Shown in pieces: positions 53,975 through 63,861 of a stretch of DNA of 64,000 bases. Source of the DNA: Luminiphilus sp051201685 (GTDB lineage: Bacteria; Pseudomonadota; Gammaproteobacteria; Pseudomonadales; Halieaceae). Every line of letters begins with the position of its first letter. The first letter of the stretch is position 1. The stretch lies in contig NZ_CP179213.1 in the NCBI RefSeq assembly GCF_051201685.1, positions 3,286,001 through 3,350,000 of the forward strand. Reading direction: 5' to 3'. Both the position numbers and the translations under genes were made by a program. The notes below the pieces were generated by a model. That model did no database searches, was not told the DNA's origin, and saw only the letters and a program-made list of their open reading frames with translations.

Positions 53975-55441
53975 TCAGTTTGAACTCTGGGTACCCGAGG
54001 GCTTAATTGCGTAAAAGGAATGGGCAGACATAATCATCAGCACATTACATAACAAGCCCACGGTGCCAGGGTGCAGACCGAAGGGCATCCACCCCAGAGA
54101 CCAACCACTAACCGCAACGCATAACCCAGTCACCAAGCCCAACATAATGGGTGTCGTGCGTAAACTGGGGAAGTTAACTCCGAAATAAAAGGCGGGGGCG
54201 ATCTGCAGCAAAATTTCAAATTTCAAAACAAACAAACGATATAAAGTCAGGTTTTCCTGAGTACTCAGCCACACTAACCCACCCAAAATTAACCAGGCAC
54301 ACCACTGCCCAACCCGGGCGCACCCTGCATCGCTGGCGGTAGGCCTAATATATTTGCCGTAAATGTCTTTCGCGAAAATGGAGGACAGCGTCAGCAGGGC
54401 TGAATCTGCGGTACTCATCAGCGCCGCCAGAATAGCCCCCAGTAACAATGTCACCACAGCGTGCCCAAACCAACCGGTGCTGAGGACATCACGCATAATC
54501 AATGCCATAACCTGGTCTGCGGCAGCACCTTCCAACCCGGGAAAACGCGCGATAGCCACAAAACCCAATGCCAAGACAACAACCACTGCAAACAGCGGTA
54601 ATACAGCCATGCCCGCTAAGGACTGTTGCAGAGTACGAGCTGATCGAGCCGCGTAAATACGCTGAATAGCTTGTGGATAGACCGAGGCGCCGATGCCAAT
54701 CAGCACGACCGTTGAAAACCAGGTGACCGCAGCGCGCCCCTCCGGCGGAGCGAGTTTTTCCGGTGCAATATCTCGTAACTGTGTGAAAGCTGGCGACCAA
54801 CCGCCCATATCGCGCTCAATAATAAGGGCGATCAGAATGAAACCTGTCAGCATCATCGCGCCCTGAATCGCATCGGTCCAAGCGACGCTGCGCATGCCGC
54901 CCATGGTTGAATAAACCATCATAATAATCGCCAACATCACGACGCCCCAAAAGGCGTCAACCTGGCCACCACTAAGACCCTCGACCATGAGGCCCATAAC
55001 CTTCAACTGGGCAAGCACGTAATTGATAAGAACAATCATGAAGCACAGCGCCACAAGTGCAGACAGTGCGCGTGAGGGAAAACGGAACTCAATGTAGTCC
55101 GTAGGCGTAATAAATTGCTGCTCACGGGACAAACGTTGAAGTCGGGGAGCGAACAGCAGATAGCCGGCGACAACAGCGATCATGCTGTGCAAAATGGCCA
55201 ACCAGGTGAAGCCCACTCGGTAGGCCTGACCCGTAAAACCGAAAAGCGCATTGCCACTATACTGGGTCGCAAAAAGTGTCAGCATGAGCACCCAAAGCCC
55301 CATGCCCCTGCCTCCCAGGTAATAATCTCCCAGGCTGCGGTCTTGACGTTGACGACTGGCGAACCATCCAATGATTAACAGTGAAAGCAAATAGCCCGCG
55401 AGAAAAATAAGCGAGCCGGTTTCAAGGGGTAAATCCTGCAT
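53975..55441 (-). CDS. Sodium:solute symporter (SSS family)
   Basis: 488 residues and about 13 helices. RSLGDYYLGGRGMGLWVLMLTLFATQYSGNALFGFTG, read in two parts, is the N-terminal SSS pattern, and YSTMGGMRSVAWTDAIQGAMM the central signature, with ALMSTADSALLTLSSIFAKDI near the C-terminal half. It resembles pantothenate or acetate/proline-type carriers. It starts two bases after the stop of a 71-residue membrane protein, the arrangement typical of SSS carriers with a small partner. Confidence 0.9.
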   Translation of the reverse strand: MQDLPLETGSLIFLAGYLLSLLIIGWFASRQRQDRSLGDYYLGGRGMGLWVLMLTLFATQYSGNALFGFTGQAYRVGFTWLAILHSMIAVVAGYLLFAPRLQRLSREQQFITPTDYIEFRFPSRALSALVALCFMIVLINYVLAQLKVMGLMVEGLSGGQVDAFWGVVMLAIIMMVYSTMGGMRSVAWTDAIQGAMMLTGFILIALIIERDMGGWSPAFTQLRDIAPEKLAPPEGRAAVTWFSTVVLIGIGASVYPQAIQRIYAARSARTLQQSLAGMAVLPLFAVVVVLALGFVAIARFPGLEGAAADQVMALIMRDVLSTGWFGHAVVTLLLGAILAALMSTADSALLTLSSIFAKDIYGKYIRPTASDAGCARVGQWCAWLILGGLVWLSTQENLTLYRLFVLKFEILLQIAPAFYFGVNFPSLRTTPIMLGLVTGLCVAVSGWSLGWMPFGLHPGTVGLLCNVLMIMSAHSFYAIKPSGTQSSN

Positions 55442-55443
55442 AT

Positions 55444-55659
55444 TTATTCTACGGGCTCGTCAGGCCAGCCTCGCAGTGCGCCCCAGACCACCAGCGCAGA
55501 GAGTACTATGGCGGCAACGAGTGTCACCCAGACCCAACCGGGTACTAGCCAAGCTTGCCAACCAAAATTATCCTCGGGCCAGTACCACGGAATTCCCAAG
55601 AAAATACTTAGCAATACCAAACTGGCCCAGCGCCCCCTATCTTTGAGCTGTTGTGTCAT
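55444..55659 (-). CDS. Small membrane partner of the SSS carrier (DUF3311/YhdT type)
   Basis: 71 residues with two hydrophobic segments (WASLVLLSIFLGIPWY and WVWVTLVAAIVLSALVVWG). Small two-helix proteins are common directly upstream of SSS carriers. ATG 55659 or a TTG at 55671; the GGAGG site is spaced poorly for both. It and the SSS gene are separated by two bases. Confidence 0.75.
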   Translation of the reverse strand: MTQQLKDRGRWASLVLLSIFLGIPWYWPEDNFGWQAWLVPGWVWVTLVAAIVLSALVVWGALRGWPDEPVE

Positions 55660-55706
55660 AGGTATCCGCAAAGACCTCCGGCCGTTTTGGAAATGCGTGC
55701 CCAGTG

Positions 55707-56159
55707 CTAGTCTATGGCCTGTGTATCAATAGCGGCGGACCTACCTGCACGGTGAAATCGCTCGGACGCCCAGCTGAGTACGCCATAACCCACTGCGAGC
55801 AACAGCACAGCACCGGCCTCAAAGACCAGTTGGGTAGGTTCAAACTCTTTACCCTGCAAAATGATCAGTCGTGTTATGCCCGTAATTGCAATCAACACTG
55901 GTAGCGTTACCGGCACACTGTGGGTTGCATAGTAGGCACACGCCATGCCCACGACCTCAAGATAAATAAACAGCAACAGAAGATCGGCAAGGCGAACACT
56001 GCCTTCTCGGGAAAATTCAATAATTTCCATGACGACCGCCACCATAGCCAGTACACCGATCAACACCAAAACCAAGCGCTCACCGATACTAAAAAGGTCG
56101 AGTACGATGCGATCGAAGCGTGCTAAAAACCGCTCCTGATTTGGATCCTGTTTGCTCAT
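55707..56159 (-). CDS. PsiE-family membrane protein
   Basis: 150 residues and four helices. The GERLVLVLIGVLAMVAVVMEI, LLLLFIYLEVVGMACAYY and ITRLIILQG parts match the phosphate-starvation-inducible PsiE family, whose function is unknown. GGGAG precedes the ATG. It is transcribed in the same direction as the SSS pair, 47 bp ahead of it. Confidence 0.85.
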   Translation of the reverse strand: MSKQDPNQERFLARFDRIVLDLFSIGERLVLVLIGVLAMVAVVMEIIEFSREGSVRLADLLLLFIYLEVVGMACAYYATHSVPVTLPVLIAITGITRLIILQGKEFEPTQLVFEAGAVLLLAVGYGVLSWASERFHRAGRSAAIDTQAID

Positions 56160-56297
56160 GTTCTACTCCCATAATGTCTGGTAAGCCCGCAGGCTACTAG
56201 GGTGTTTACACGCTCCGTTGTAACACACTACGCGACCCCACAAATAAGGGATTACCATGAACGCAACTCAGGCTCACCCCTACAGTCCATGACCTTA

Positions 56298-57485
56298 TTA
56301 AGAATCTTGCGTAACTAACATCTTCCTGCTGCTGCGCACTCCCCCGTAAATAAAACCCCTAACTACCAGCGGGTACAGCAGCCAATGCACAAGCCATCGT
56401 GGTAAGGCGTGGGATTTTCCTGTCGGACCATGCAGTCTTAGCCCCGTGGGCTGAGGACCCACAATTGAGCCCCAACGGTGGGACGGTGGATTAAAGCGCG
56501 CCGGCATTGGACGCTCCGTCACTCTCGCGCGCAGATTTCTGCACAACACCTTATAGGCCCAATTGCGAGCGGAACAACGCAATGGATCGGTTGCGGCAAC
56601 ATCACCTATCGCAAAGATACGAGCGTACCCCTCAACGTTTAAATGAGCATCAGTGCGCACGAAACCTGCAGCGTCCAACATATCCTTCGGTAAAAAATCG
56701 GTATGGGGCTTCAACCGGCCAGCGGCCCAAATTATAAGCTCGGCCTGAAAGCTTGGCTGACCCGCTTCAAACTCGAGGCGTCCACCTTGTAAGCGTGAGG
56801 TCACGGCATCACTAGATACAATCGCACGGTGCCCCCCATGCAAAACCACCCCCTGTCGAGCTAACAGCTTTTGATGATGGTGCTGGGTATTTTTAGGGTA
56901 GCCAGGAAGCAATTCATGGGCAGAAAAAAATAAGGTGATTTCTTTATTTGGATAGGCACGCTTTAAATTATAAGCAGCGCTGACCCCTGAAGGTCCACCA
57001 CCCACGACGGCAACCGAGCTCGCCGCGGTCACCGCTTCAATTTGGGCGTTCAGACGGGACTCTATGAGTTGATGCGTTTCAAGACGATCGTCCCGCCAAA
57101 ACCCATTGCTTACTCCGGAAGCAATCACTAGATAGTCCCAGTGAAGAGAGCGATGTTCGCCGCCCGCAAGCTCAAGAGCCGCTGTGCGTGCCACAGGATC
57201 CACTCGTATCGCCTTACCGTGAATAATTTCGACACGAGAGAGACGTCGATAGCGATCAAGAGACGTCAAATAATCACGCCGCCATTGAGCGTGCCCTGTG
57301 AGCCGTAGCCCCAGCTCCTGCCCACTCACCAACAGGGGTTTGGTGGTAACAGCAATAACACGGCAGTGCCGAGATAACCGCCCTGCGGTTAATATTCCGG
57401 TATCGCCCATGCCAAGTACCAGCACTGTGGGTAATGCGCCTGATGCTGGACTGGCAGGGGCATCCTTCATAAATCGATTCGACAT
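56298..57485 (-). CDS. FAD-dependent pyridine-nucleotide oxidoreductase
   Basis: 395 residues. The first dinucleotide motif is LVLGMGDTGILTAGRL (G25-x-G27-x2-G30), the second VAVVGGGPSGVSAAYNLKRA, and the FAD end is FAIGDVAATDPLRCSARNWA. It resembles type II NADH dehydrogenases, AIF/FSP1 and sulfide:quinone-like proteins. The start is probably ATG 57485, which lies 5 bp after the stop of the BciA-like gene; the frame runs up to 57644 inside it. Translation is likely coupled to BciA. Redox partner unknown. Confidence 0.85.
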   Translation of the reverse strand: MSNRFMKDAPASPASGALPTVLVLGMGDTGILTAGRLSRHCRVIAVTTKPLLVSGQELGLRLTGHAQWRRDYLTSLDRYRRLSRVEIIHGKAIRVDPVARTAALELAGGEHRSLHWDYLVIASGVSNGFWRDDRLETHQLIESRLNAQIEAVTAASSVAVVGGGPSGVSAAYNLKRAYPNKEITLFFSAHELLPGYPKNTQHHHQKLLARQGVVLHGGHRAIVSSDAVTSRLQGGRLEFEAGQPSFQAELIIWAAGRLKPHTDFLPKDMLDAAGFVRTDAHLNVEGYARIFAIGDVAATDPLRCSARNWAYKVLCRNLRARVTERPMPARFNPPSHRWGSIVGPQPTGLRLHGPTGKSHALPRWLVHWLLYPLVVRGFIYGGVRSSRKMLVTQDS

Positions 57486-57489
57486 CCCG

Positions 57490-58443
57490 CTAAAATAATT
57501 TGTGCTCACCGAGCTCGCTGACCAGGTCACCTTGGATGATTCGCTGATAACATTCGCCCAGCGTCTTTGAGCCACTCTCCGGAGTGAGTGCCTCGGAGTA
57601 GGCGCCAGAGTCTTCAGACCAAACCAGCATCGATTCAGTCGCATAAAAATGCGCTATGCGCAGGAATTCCGCCTGATCTCGAACTCGGCTAGACAGCAGC
57701 CCAAAGGGTGACAAGACGGCGGCAGCAATGAGAAATAACCGTGGCGGCAAGGACCGCGTTTTTATCGGCTGCTGCAGTATCTGACCCAGAAGCTGCGCTT
57801 GCCCTACAGGTGTAATTGCCGGGCCGGGACCACCGATCGGCAAGATGGCGCCGATCGCCGCTGCACTTGTCAGTTGTTCGACGATAAAACTGGCCAGGTC
57901 CTCTTCGGCAATAGGTTTGCATGCGGTTAAGGTGCCATTGCCAAAGATAAAAAAGGGCTTACCTTGCTGCAGCCGCGCGATTTGTCCCGACAATGATTTA
58001 AAAAACGCCGTCGGCCTGATAATGGTCCAAGGCAAAGTTGACCCTCGTAGCTTCGCTTCAAAGCGCAACTTCTCTCTTTGAAAAGCCAGACGGGGTTTTT
58101 GCACACAAATGGCGGAAAGCAGTAGGAACCGTTGCACACGCCACTGGCTCGCAACCGCTAGCAGTCGATTGTTAGCTTCGTATTCCACAAGCCGGGCGTC
58201 CCGAACACCCCCGGAGCGACTCGCCAAACACGAAATGACGGCGTCGCAGGGCTCGATGTCCCACAAAAACTGTTCGGAAGCAGTAAGCTCGCCATATACG
58301 CATTCAAGTTTTGGGTGTGTCAGGGTCCATGTTGCGCCGGCCCGCAACTGTGCGACGACACCATAGCCCTGCTGCAGTAAAGCCCCGACAACATGACGAC
58401 CAATATAGCCGCTCGCACCCGCAACCAATACTCGGTGGATCAC
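57490..58443 (-). CDS. bciA: Divinyl (proto)chlorophyllide 8-vinyl-reductase, BciA type
   Basis: 317-residue atypical SDR. GASGYIG is at 9-15, followed by CDAVISCLASRSG, LLLSAICVQKPRLAFQREKL, IIRPTAFFKSLSGQI, LTACKPIAEEDLASF and ILPIGGPGPAITP; these are the conserved blocks of BciA, which reduces the C8 vinyl group in bacteriochlorophyll synthesis using NADPH. This is the only clear phototrophy gene in the window. The start is chosen at GTG 58443, with GGAG 7 bases upstream; a TTG at 58449 is also in frame. The downstream flavoprotein gene is tightly linked. Confidence 0.85.
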   Translation of the reverse strand: MIHRVLVAGASGYIGRHVVGALLQQGYGVVAQLRAGATWTLTHPKLECVYGELTASEQFLWDIEPCDAVISCLASRSGGVRDARLVEYEANNRLLAVASQWRVQRFLLLSAICVQKPRLAFQREKLRFEAKLRGSTLPWTIIRPTAFFKSLSGQIARLQQGKPFFIFGNGTLTACKPIAEEDLASFIVEQLTSAAAIGAILPIGGPGPAITPVGQAQLLGQILQQPIKTRSLPPRLFLIAAAVLSPFGLLSSRVRDQAEFLRIAHFYATESMLVWSEDSGAYSEALTPESGSKTLGECYQRIIQGDLVSELGEHKLF

Positions 58444-58739
58444 AGCCAAACTCCAATGATTAACAAACGGCCGATACTTATATCCCCTGATTTCGGTTTA
58501 CCGCGGTCTGCACGGACACTCTCACCATGGCATGTTGGTGTCTTTTGAGAACTCGACGCCAAGCCGTCACCTCCCTTGAGTAATATTGAAGCTTTGTATT
58601 ACCAAGGCTTTAGGTGAATCTGCCGTAGATTAAGGCTGAGTATTCCCTCAAACCAACAAATCTTGAAGCACTAACTGACCCATGTCAGGTTGCGAATTGA
58701 ACCCATCATCGTGATCGCCTGATCAGTCCCGACAGGACA

Positions 58740-60164
58740 CTATCGATCGGCTAATACCCTTAAGTGTGCTTCATGCTGCCCACGATCAATGCGGTAAAAG
58801 CCAATAGCCACCAACATAATAATCCACAACAAATACTGACAGGGCACCAGCAGAGCGCCCAAATTCCATATGGTTTCTGCAGGGACCTCACTAGGCGCGG
58901 CACCACTGGGAAATGCCACCACCTGCAGCAACATTCCAGCGATAAACGTCCCAATACCCTGATTTGTTTTCTTGATAAAGGTAATCGCCGCAAAAAAAAC
59001 GCCTTCATTACGGCGCCCAGTTCTGACCTCAGCCTGCTCCACCAAGTCAGCAACCATGGAAGCCAATATAGCCTGCATGGCAATAATCATCCCCAAATCA
59101 ATAGTCTGCAGCGTTAACAGCATAGGAAATAGCCGAGGATCCCCATTTTCTGGAAGCCATCCCAGCAGACGCAGAACTACAGCGGCAGGCTGTAACAAAA
59201 ATGCAATGACTCCGAGCATGATCACTGCACGGCGTTTACCTAACCAACGTGAGACTGGAGGACCCACCATGAGACCTAACGTTGCCGACACGATGACCAT
59301 AGCTGTCCAGTAAAAAATCTGAATGGAAGAAAACTCCCAAAAATATGTCAGCATCAAGAAGGTTAAAGCTGCTGTTAACCCGCCGGCGGCTGCACTTGCC
59401 ATTCCGGAGATGAACAAGGCAAGAAAGCTCCTGTCTCCTAGCAGTTCAAAAATTTCCGCGAATATGGTCCGCAAACGCTTGGTAGGTCGGGCTGGAAAGT
59501 CGGTGATACGAACGTGGCTTTGGGTACCAAAGGCTGACAGTAAAATAATAGTGAAGATGAGCCCACCTGCTATCAGCCCGTAAGTTTCATAGCCCTCGCG
59601 GTTGAGGGTGCCTATGGCGTAATTTTCGGTGGGCACCAAAAGAAAACCGAACATAAAAACCGCCAGCAAAGCACCCCCCGCCCAACCAAAAAAATGCCGC
59701 CAAGCCTGCACTGTGGTGCGCTCATCGTAGTCTTGGGTGAGTTCAGGCATTAGGGCCGAGCTCGGTGTTTCAAAAAAAGTAATCAGCGTGCGGATTAAAA
59801 TGGCAAAAGCGAGTAGATATAAGAATAAGCCCTGATTGCTCAACTCAGGGGGCTGCCACAATAGAAAATAACAGAGGGCGACCGGTAGCGCGCTTGCGTA
59901 CATAAAAGGATGTCGACGGCCCAATCGCGAACGAGTATTGTCCGACCAATAGCCCACCACAGGGTCACTGACCGCATCAACAAGGAGTGCAATCAGCAGA
60001 GCAGTTCCTGCTAATGCCGGCTCCAGACCCACTACGGTTCCGTAAAACAACAGCAAAAAATAGGCAAAGCCATTGTCTTTTATACCGTAGGCCGCCGACC
60101 CAAGGCCGTAGGCCAGCTTAACCCGCAGTGGCAGCGAGGTAGCGGTGGCGCCGCCATCAGTCAA
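58740..60164 (-). CDS. GPH-family (glycoside-pentoside-hexuronide) cation symporter
   Basis: About 474 residues and twelve helices. KLAYGLGSAAYGIKDNGFAY, LLVDAVSDPVVGYWSDNTRS and RLGRRHPFMY are typical of melibiose-permease-like GPH carriers. Cation-coupled import of a glycoside or related molecule is expected. Start options are a GTG at 60185 and TTG 60164; the latter has AGGGG 7 bases before. No glycosidase gene is next to it; the nearest sugar enzymes are about 15 kb away. Confidence 0.85.
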   Translation of the reverse strand: MTDGGATATSLPLRVKLAYGLGSAAYGIKDNGFAYFLLLFYGTVVGLEPALAGTALLIALLVDAVSDPVVGYWSDNTRSRLGRRHPFMYASALPVALCYFLLWQPPELSNQGLFLYLLAFAILIRTLITFFETPSSALMPELTQDYDERTTVQAWRHFFGWAGGALLAVFMFGFLLVPTENYAIGTLNREGYETYGLIAGGLIFTIILLSAFGTQSHVRITDFPARPTKRLRTIFAEIFELLGDRSFLALFISGMASAAAGGLTAALTFLMLTYFWEFSSIQIFYWTAMVIVSATLGLMVGPPVSRWLGKRRAVIMLGVIAFLLQPAAVVLRLLGWLPENGDPRLFPMLLTLQTIDLGMIIAMQAILASMVADLVEQAEVRTGRRNEGVFFAAITFIKKTNQGIGTFIAGMLLQVVAFPSGAAPSEVPAETIWNLGALLVPCQYLLWIIMLVAIGFYRIDRGQHEAHLRVLADR

Positions 60165-60330
60165 GATTGAACCCCTGGGCTGCACGCCAAACGAACGCCG
60201 CCATGAGCCTATCGAAAGACAGGCAAGCGTCGACTACTTGCTTCAGTAAAATATTCATGCCCCACACCTTTTTATTTTTTTCCGCCACCACTGAGGCTGT
60301 GAAACCTTGGGCTAAAGTGACGGTTAGAGC

Positions 60331-60963
60331 TTAGATCATAAACAAACTTTTCACAGCCTCTCGCTCTCGATACGCTTGGTCCCACTGACGCAGAGCCTCT
60401 CGCTCGCCGATAAGATCCGTCTCAGTAAAACGCATGAATTGCAAAAAAGCCGCGAGGGTACAATCGCTGACACCGGGGTCAGGACCCTCCACAAACTGTC
60501 GACCATCACTTAAAAGCGCCTCGACGTAATCAAAGCCTAATTGAATACGCTGAGCGAGCTCCTGGGCTCTCGGCAAATCTGCCGGAAGACCCAAGGGTGA
60601 TTTTTGACAGTGAACATATTGCGCCATGTCCAGTGCGATACGCATTTCAATAACGCGCTCTATATTACGCGCCTTGGCTTTGTCTTCAATGTGATCAGGC
60701 CGCAGACAAGGACCCGCAACTGCGTCTTCCAAATAATCAATAATGGTCAGCGACTCCGTGATGAATTGCCCTGACTTCAACTCTAGTACCGGCAACGTGC
60801 CCCAAGAATTTCTCGCTAAATGCTCCGGCTCTCGATGTCGGCCTTTTAAGGTGTTCACCGTAATACGTTCAATGTCGAACTCACAGCCGAGGGCTTCACG
60901 CTCGGCTAAATATAAGGTGACGCGCATCGGATTGGGTGCCAATGGCACGGTGTAAAGTTTCAT
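60331..60963 (-). CDS. Glutathione S-transferase
   Basis: 210 residues. N-terminal thioredoxin-like domain MKLYTVPLAPNPMRVTLYLAERE with GTLPVLELKSGQFITESLTII (the cis-Pro and Glu-Ser pair that bind glutathione), then an all-helical domain starting near residue 90. The usual catalytic Tyr/Ser/Cys near residue 10 is not obvious (Ala-Pro-Asn-Pro); the enzyme may use Asn or act as an isomerase. GAGG 7 bases upstream of the ATG. Stands between a GPH carrier and the molybdenum hydroxylase. Confidence 0.87.
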   Translation of the reverse strand: MKLYTVPLAPNPMRVTLYLAEREALGCEFDIERITVNTLKGRHREPEHLARNSWGTLPVLELKSGQFITESLTIIDYLEDAVAGPCLRPDHIEDKAKARNIERVIEMRIALDMAQYVHCQKSPLGLPADLPRAQELAQRIQLGFDYVEALLSDGRQFVEGPDPGVSDCTLAAFLQFMRFTETDLIGEREALRQWDQAYREREAVKSLFMI

Positions 60964-61027
60964 GAGCAGTCCTCTTTAATTGCCACCTTACAAAGTTTCA
61001 AACGTCTCAGGATCATTGGGTCCCACC

Positions 61028-63241
61028 TCACACCACACTAAACCCAGCGCGACTGATTGGCAGGTTGCGAATACGCTCGCCACAGGCGCTAAAAACTGCA
61101 TTACAAACCGCGGGGGCTACGGGTGGTAAAGCCGGTTCGCCCGCTCCAGACGGTGGATAATCTGATGCCAAGAATTCGACGTTGATTTTTGGACTCTGGG
61201 GCATTCGCAATAGTGGGTATTGGTGAAAATTCGTTTGTTCTATTGCCCCAGAACTAATGCTAATACGTTGACCTGCGAGCGCGCTCAAGCCATCGACGAT
61301 ACTGCCCTGAAACTGATTCTCAGCACCACTCAAATTAACAATTTGACCAAGGTCCGCAGCCACCCATACCTCATGCACAGTCACTGCTCTATCTGCGCTG
61401 ACAGAAACCTCGGCGACTTCAGCGACATGCCCAGCGTGACTAAAAAAGAAGCTCAACCCCAATCCCCGGCCTTCAGGTAACACACGGCCCCAACCCGCTG
61501 ATCGAGTAACCGCCGCAATAACCTCGCGCGCTCGGACCGTGTTGAGGCTAGCCAAATCATCGGGTTTAAACCACTTATCCTCACCGAGTGCAGCCATTAA
61601 AAAATCTCGGTGGTCTTTGCCAGCCGCCTCTGCTAGCTCGTGCAGGAAGCTTTGTTCTGCGAAGGCATAGACGTTAGATATGGGCGCACGCCATGCTCCT
61701 GTCGGGGTTTTGGAGGCCACCAGGGTCTGTGAAACATGAACATTAGGAACCACTTCGTCGGGAAAGTTATAGCCCCGATAACCTGCACCGTAGTTAGCTT
61801 CTTCCCCGTCAGAGGACACCGACACCACGTGATTTCGCCAACCGGTCAAAGCTCCCGTTTCAGACAGTGTCGCCTGCAATCCAAAATAGGCCGGTGAACG
61901 ATAAAAATCGAACGCCATATCATCCTCTCGCATCCACTGCAGCTTGACCGGCTTACCGATGTGTTTTGAGATAACAGCCGCTTCACGTACATACTCATTC
62001 GAAAGACGCCGGCCAAACCCACCGCCGCCCCGAACCTGATGCACCGTGATAGCTTCCGCTGGAAGCTCAAATAACTTCGCTAAGGTAGCCTGGGCATAAC
62101 CCGGAGTTTGGCTAGAGGTCCACACCTCAATCGCCGTTGCGCTAACGTTTGCCACACAACTCTGCGGCTCTAACTGGGCGTGAGAAACAAAATCTGTCGC
62201 GTAAACACCGCTGACGACCCTGCTGGCATTGGCGAAAGTCCCCTGGGGATCGCCCGCGCTTTTCACCTCTCGCGCTCCCGTCGGCCGCTGGGCCGCTTTG
62301 AGTGCAGTCGCCTCAATCGCCAAAGAGTTGTCGGTCGATGCCGCAGTGATATCCCAGTCGATTTTTAAACTGCGCCTGGCCTTAATGCCAGCCCAAGTGT
62401 TCGAAGCGACAATCGCGATGCCCCCCGCTACATGGACACTTTTACTGAGGTCAAAACTCGGAGGCCCAGCATCGCCAGCAACGATAAACGCATCCAGTAT
62501 GCCCGGCAGGGCTTTCACCTCATCAAGGTTCGCGGCTTTGGGCACGCCACCAATTTGCGGACACTTAACATAGGTGGCGTACACCATGTCAGGAACTGCG
62601 ACATCAATACCGAAAATGGGCCGCCCACGCACAATATCCGCTGCTGCTGCATTCACAATACGCTGCCCCAGCAAGCGATAATCGGCTCGAGCCTTTAATA
62701 CCACCTCACCATCGGCAGGCACTGGCTGTTCTGTCGCGGCGGCGACAAGTTCAGCAAAGCTGGCACTGCGACCCGAAGGTGGGTGAATCACTTTCGAAGG
62801 TTGTGTTGTTAGCTCACCTCGGGGAACTCGCCACTGCTGGGCCGCGCTGCGTAACAGCATCTCTCGTGCAGCGGCTCCCATTTGACGCAGTTCATTCCAC
62901 CGATTGCGAACCGACAGTGAGCCGCCCGCAAACTGGGCGCCGTAACGAGTGGCATCAATTGGTGCGAGAACAACTTCCACGGCCTCCCAATCGGCATCAA
63001 GCTCTTCAGCTACGATCATGGGAAGCGCAGTATTAACGCCTTGGCCAACATCGGGATTAGGTGCGGCGATGACGATACGACCGTCATCATGAATGACCAC
63101 ATAGGGATTAAGCGCGTTTGCTGGCGCGGACGTTTTCGCGGCCGCCAACACGGTGATACCCCCACTGCTCAGGGCAAGGCCAAAACTCGAATAGCGAATA
63201 AAGTCCCGCCGCTTCATACCCTTATCGATAGCCGAGCTCAT
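61028..63241 (-). CDS. Molybdopterin hydroxylase large subunit (IorB-like), Tat-exported
   Basis: 737 residues of the xanthine-oxidase family. A twin-arginine signal is present (KRRDFIRYSSF, residues 10-20), so the folded enzyme is exported. NPDVGQGVNTALPMIVAEEL and RGGGGFGRRL contact the molybdopterin, and the C-terminal GAGEPALPPVAPAVCNAVF contains the catalytic glutamate. Members oxidise isoquinolines or aldehydes (isoquinoline 1-oxidoreductase IorB type), passing electrons to the 2Fe-2S subunit. Its ATG overlaps the stop of the small subunit gene as ATGA. Substrate unknown. Confidence 0.9.
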   Translation of the reverse strand: MSSAIDKGMKRRDFIRYSSFGLALSSGGITVLAAAKTSAPANALNPYVVIHDDGRIVIAAPNPDVGQGVNTALPMIVAEELDADWEAVEVVLAPIDATRYGAQFAGGSLSVRNRWNELRQMGAAAREMLLRSAAQQWRVPRGELTTQPSKVIHPPSGRSASFAELVAAATEQPVPADGEVVLKARADYRLLGQRIVNAAAADIVRGRPIFGIDVAVPDMVYATYVKCPQIGGVPKAANLDEVKALPGILDAFIVAGDAGPPSFDLSKSVHVAGGIAIVASNTWAGIKARRSLKIDWDITAASTDNSLAIEATALKAAQRPTGAREVKSAGDPQGTFANASRVVSGVYATDFVSHAQLEPQSCVANVSATAIEVWTSSQTPGYAQATLAKLFELPAEAITVHQVRGGGGFGRRLSNEYVREAAVISKHIGKPVKLQWMREDDMAFDFYRSPAYFGLQATLSETGALTGWRNHVVSVSSDGEEANYGAGYRGYNFPDEVVPNVHVSQTLVASKTPTGAWRAPISNVYAFAEQSFLHELAEAAGKDHRDFLMAALGEDKWFKPDDLASLNTVRAREVIAAVTRSAGWGRVLPEGRGLGLSFFFSHAGHVAEVAEVSVSADRAVTVHEVWVAADLGQIVNLSGAENQFQGSIVDGLSALAGQRISISSGAIEQTNFHQYPLLRMPQSPKINVEFLASDYPPSGAGEPALPPVAPAVCNAVFSACGERIRNLPISRAGFSVV

Positions 63242-63759
63242 GCCGACACCCCATCATCGGATTGCCGCTCAGGGGTGCCCTGTCCAACCTCATAAAACGA
63301 CAAACTCTGTAACTGGGTCGAGGCTGTCTGTATCGCGTCAACGATCCGAGAATAGGTACCACAGCGGCAAATATTGCCAGCCATAGCGCCTTCAATAGCT
63401 TCCAAGGATGGATTTGGATTGCGCTTTAGCAATGCGGCTGCGCTCATGATCTGACCCGCCTGACAATATCCGCACTGAGCAACATCATGGGCTATCCAAG
63501 CGTCCTGAACTGGATGTAAAGCATCACCTGCAAGCCCCTCGATAGTGGTCACCTCACGCCCAGTGATGGCTCCCAGCGGTAACTGGCAGGAGCGGACTGG
63601 CATGTCGTCCAACCAAACTGTGCAAGCGCCGCACTGTGCGACGCCACAGCCATACTTGGCACCCACCAAACCCAACAGGTCGCGCAAAGCCCACAACAGG
63701 GGCATATCGGGGTCCACATCTGGCAAGTCATGGGATTTGCCGTTGATATTGATTTGCAT
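63238..63759 (-). CDS. 2Fe-2S subunit of the molybdenum hydroxylase (IorA-like)
   Basis: 173 residues. First cluster: C38, C43, C46 and C58 (YGCGVAQCGACTVWL and RSCQ). Second cluster: C96, C99, C131 and C133 (AQCGYCQAGQ, NICRCG). It has no signal peptide and should be carried out by the Tat signal of its partner. AAGGA lies 9 bases before the ATG. The FAD subunit of classical xanthine dehydrogenases is missing, as usual for the IorAB type, which reduces a cytochrome. Confidence 0.93.
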   Translation of the reverse strand: MQININGKSHDLPDVDPDMPLLWALRDLLGLVGAKYGCGVAQCGACTVWLDDMPVRSCQLPLGAITGREVTTIEGLAGDALHPVQDAWIAHDVAQCGYCQAGQIMSAAALLKRNPNPSLEAIEGAMAGNICRCGTYSRIVDAIQTASTQLQSLSFYEVGQGTPERQSDDGVSA

Positions 63760-63861
63760 TGTTTGCTGTCCTTCGCCTTCTCTACTTCATTGTAAGGCAC
63801 TTGCGCTGCCGTACTCTTACACTGGCTTGGTTTTTAACAGTGCCAATTGCTTGGGTTGGCC

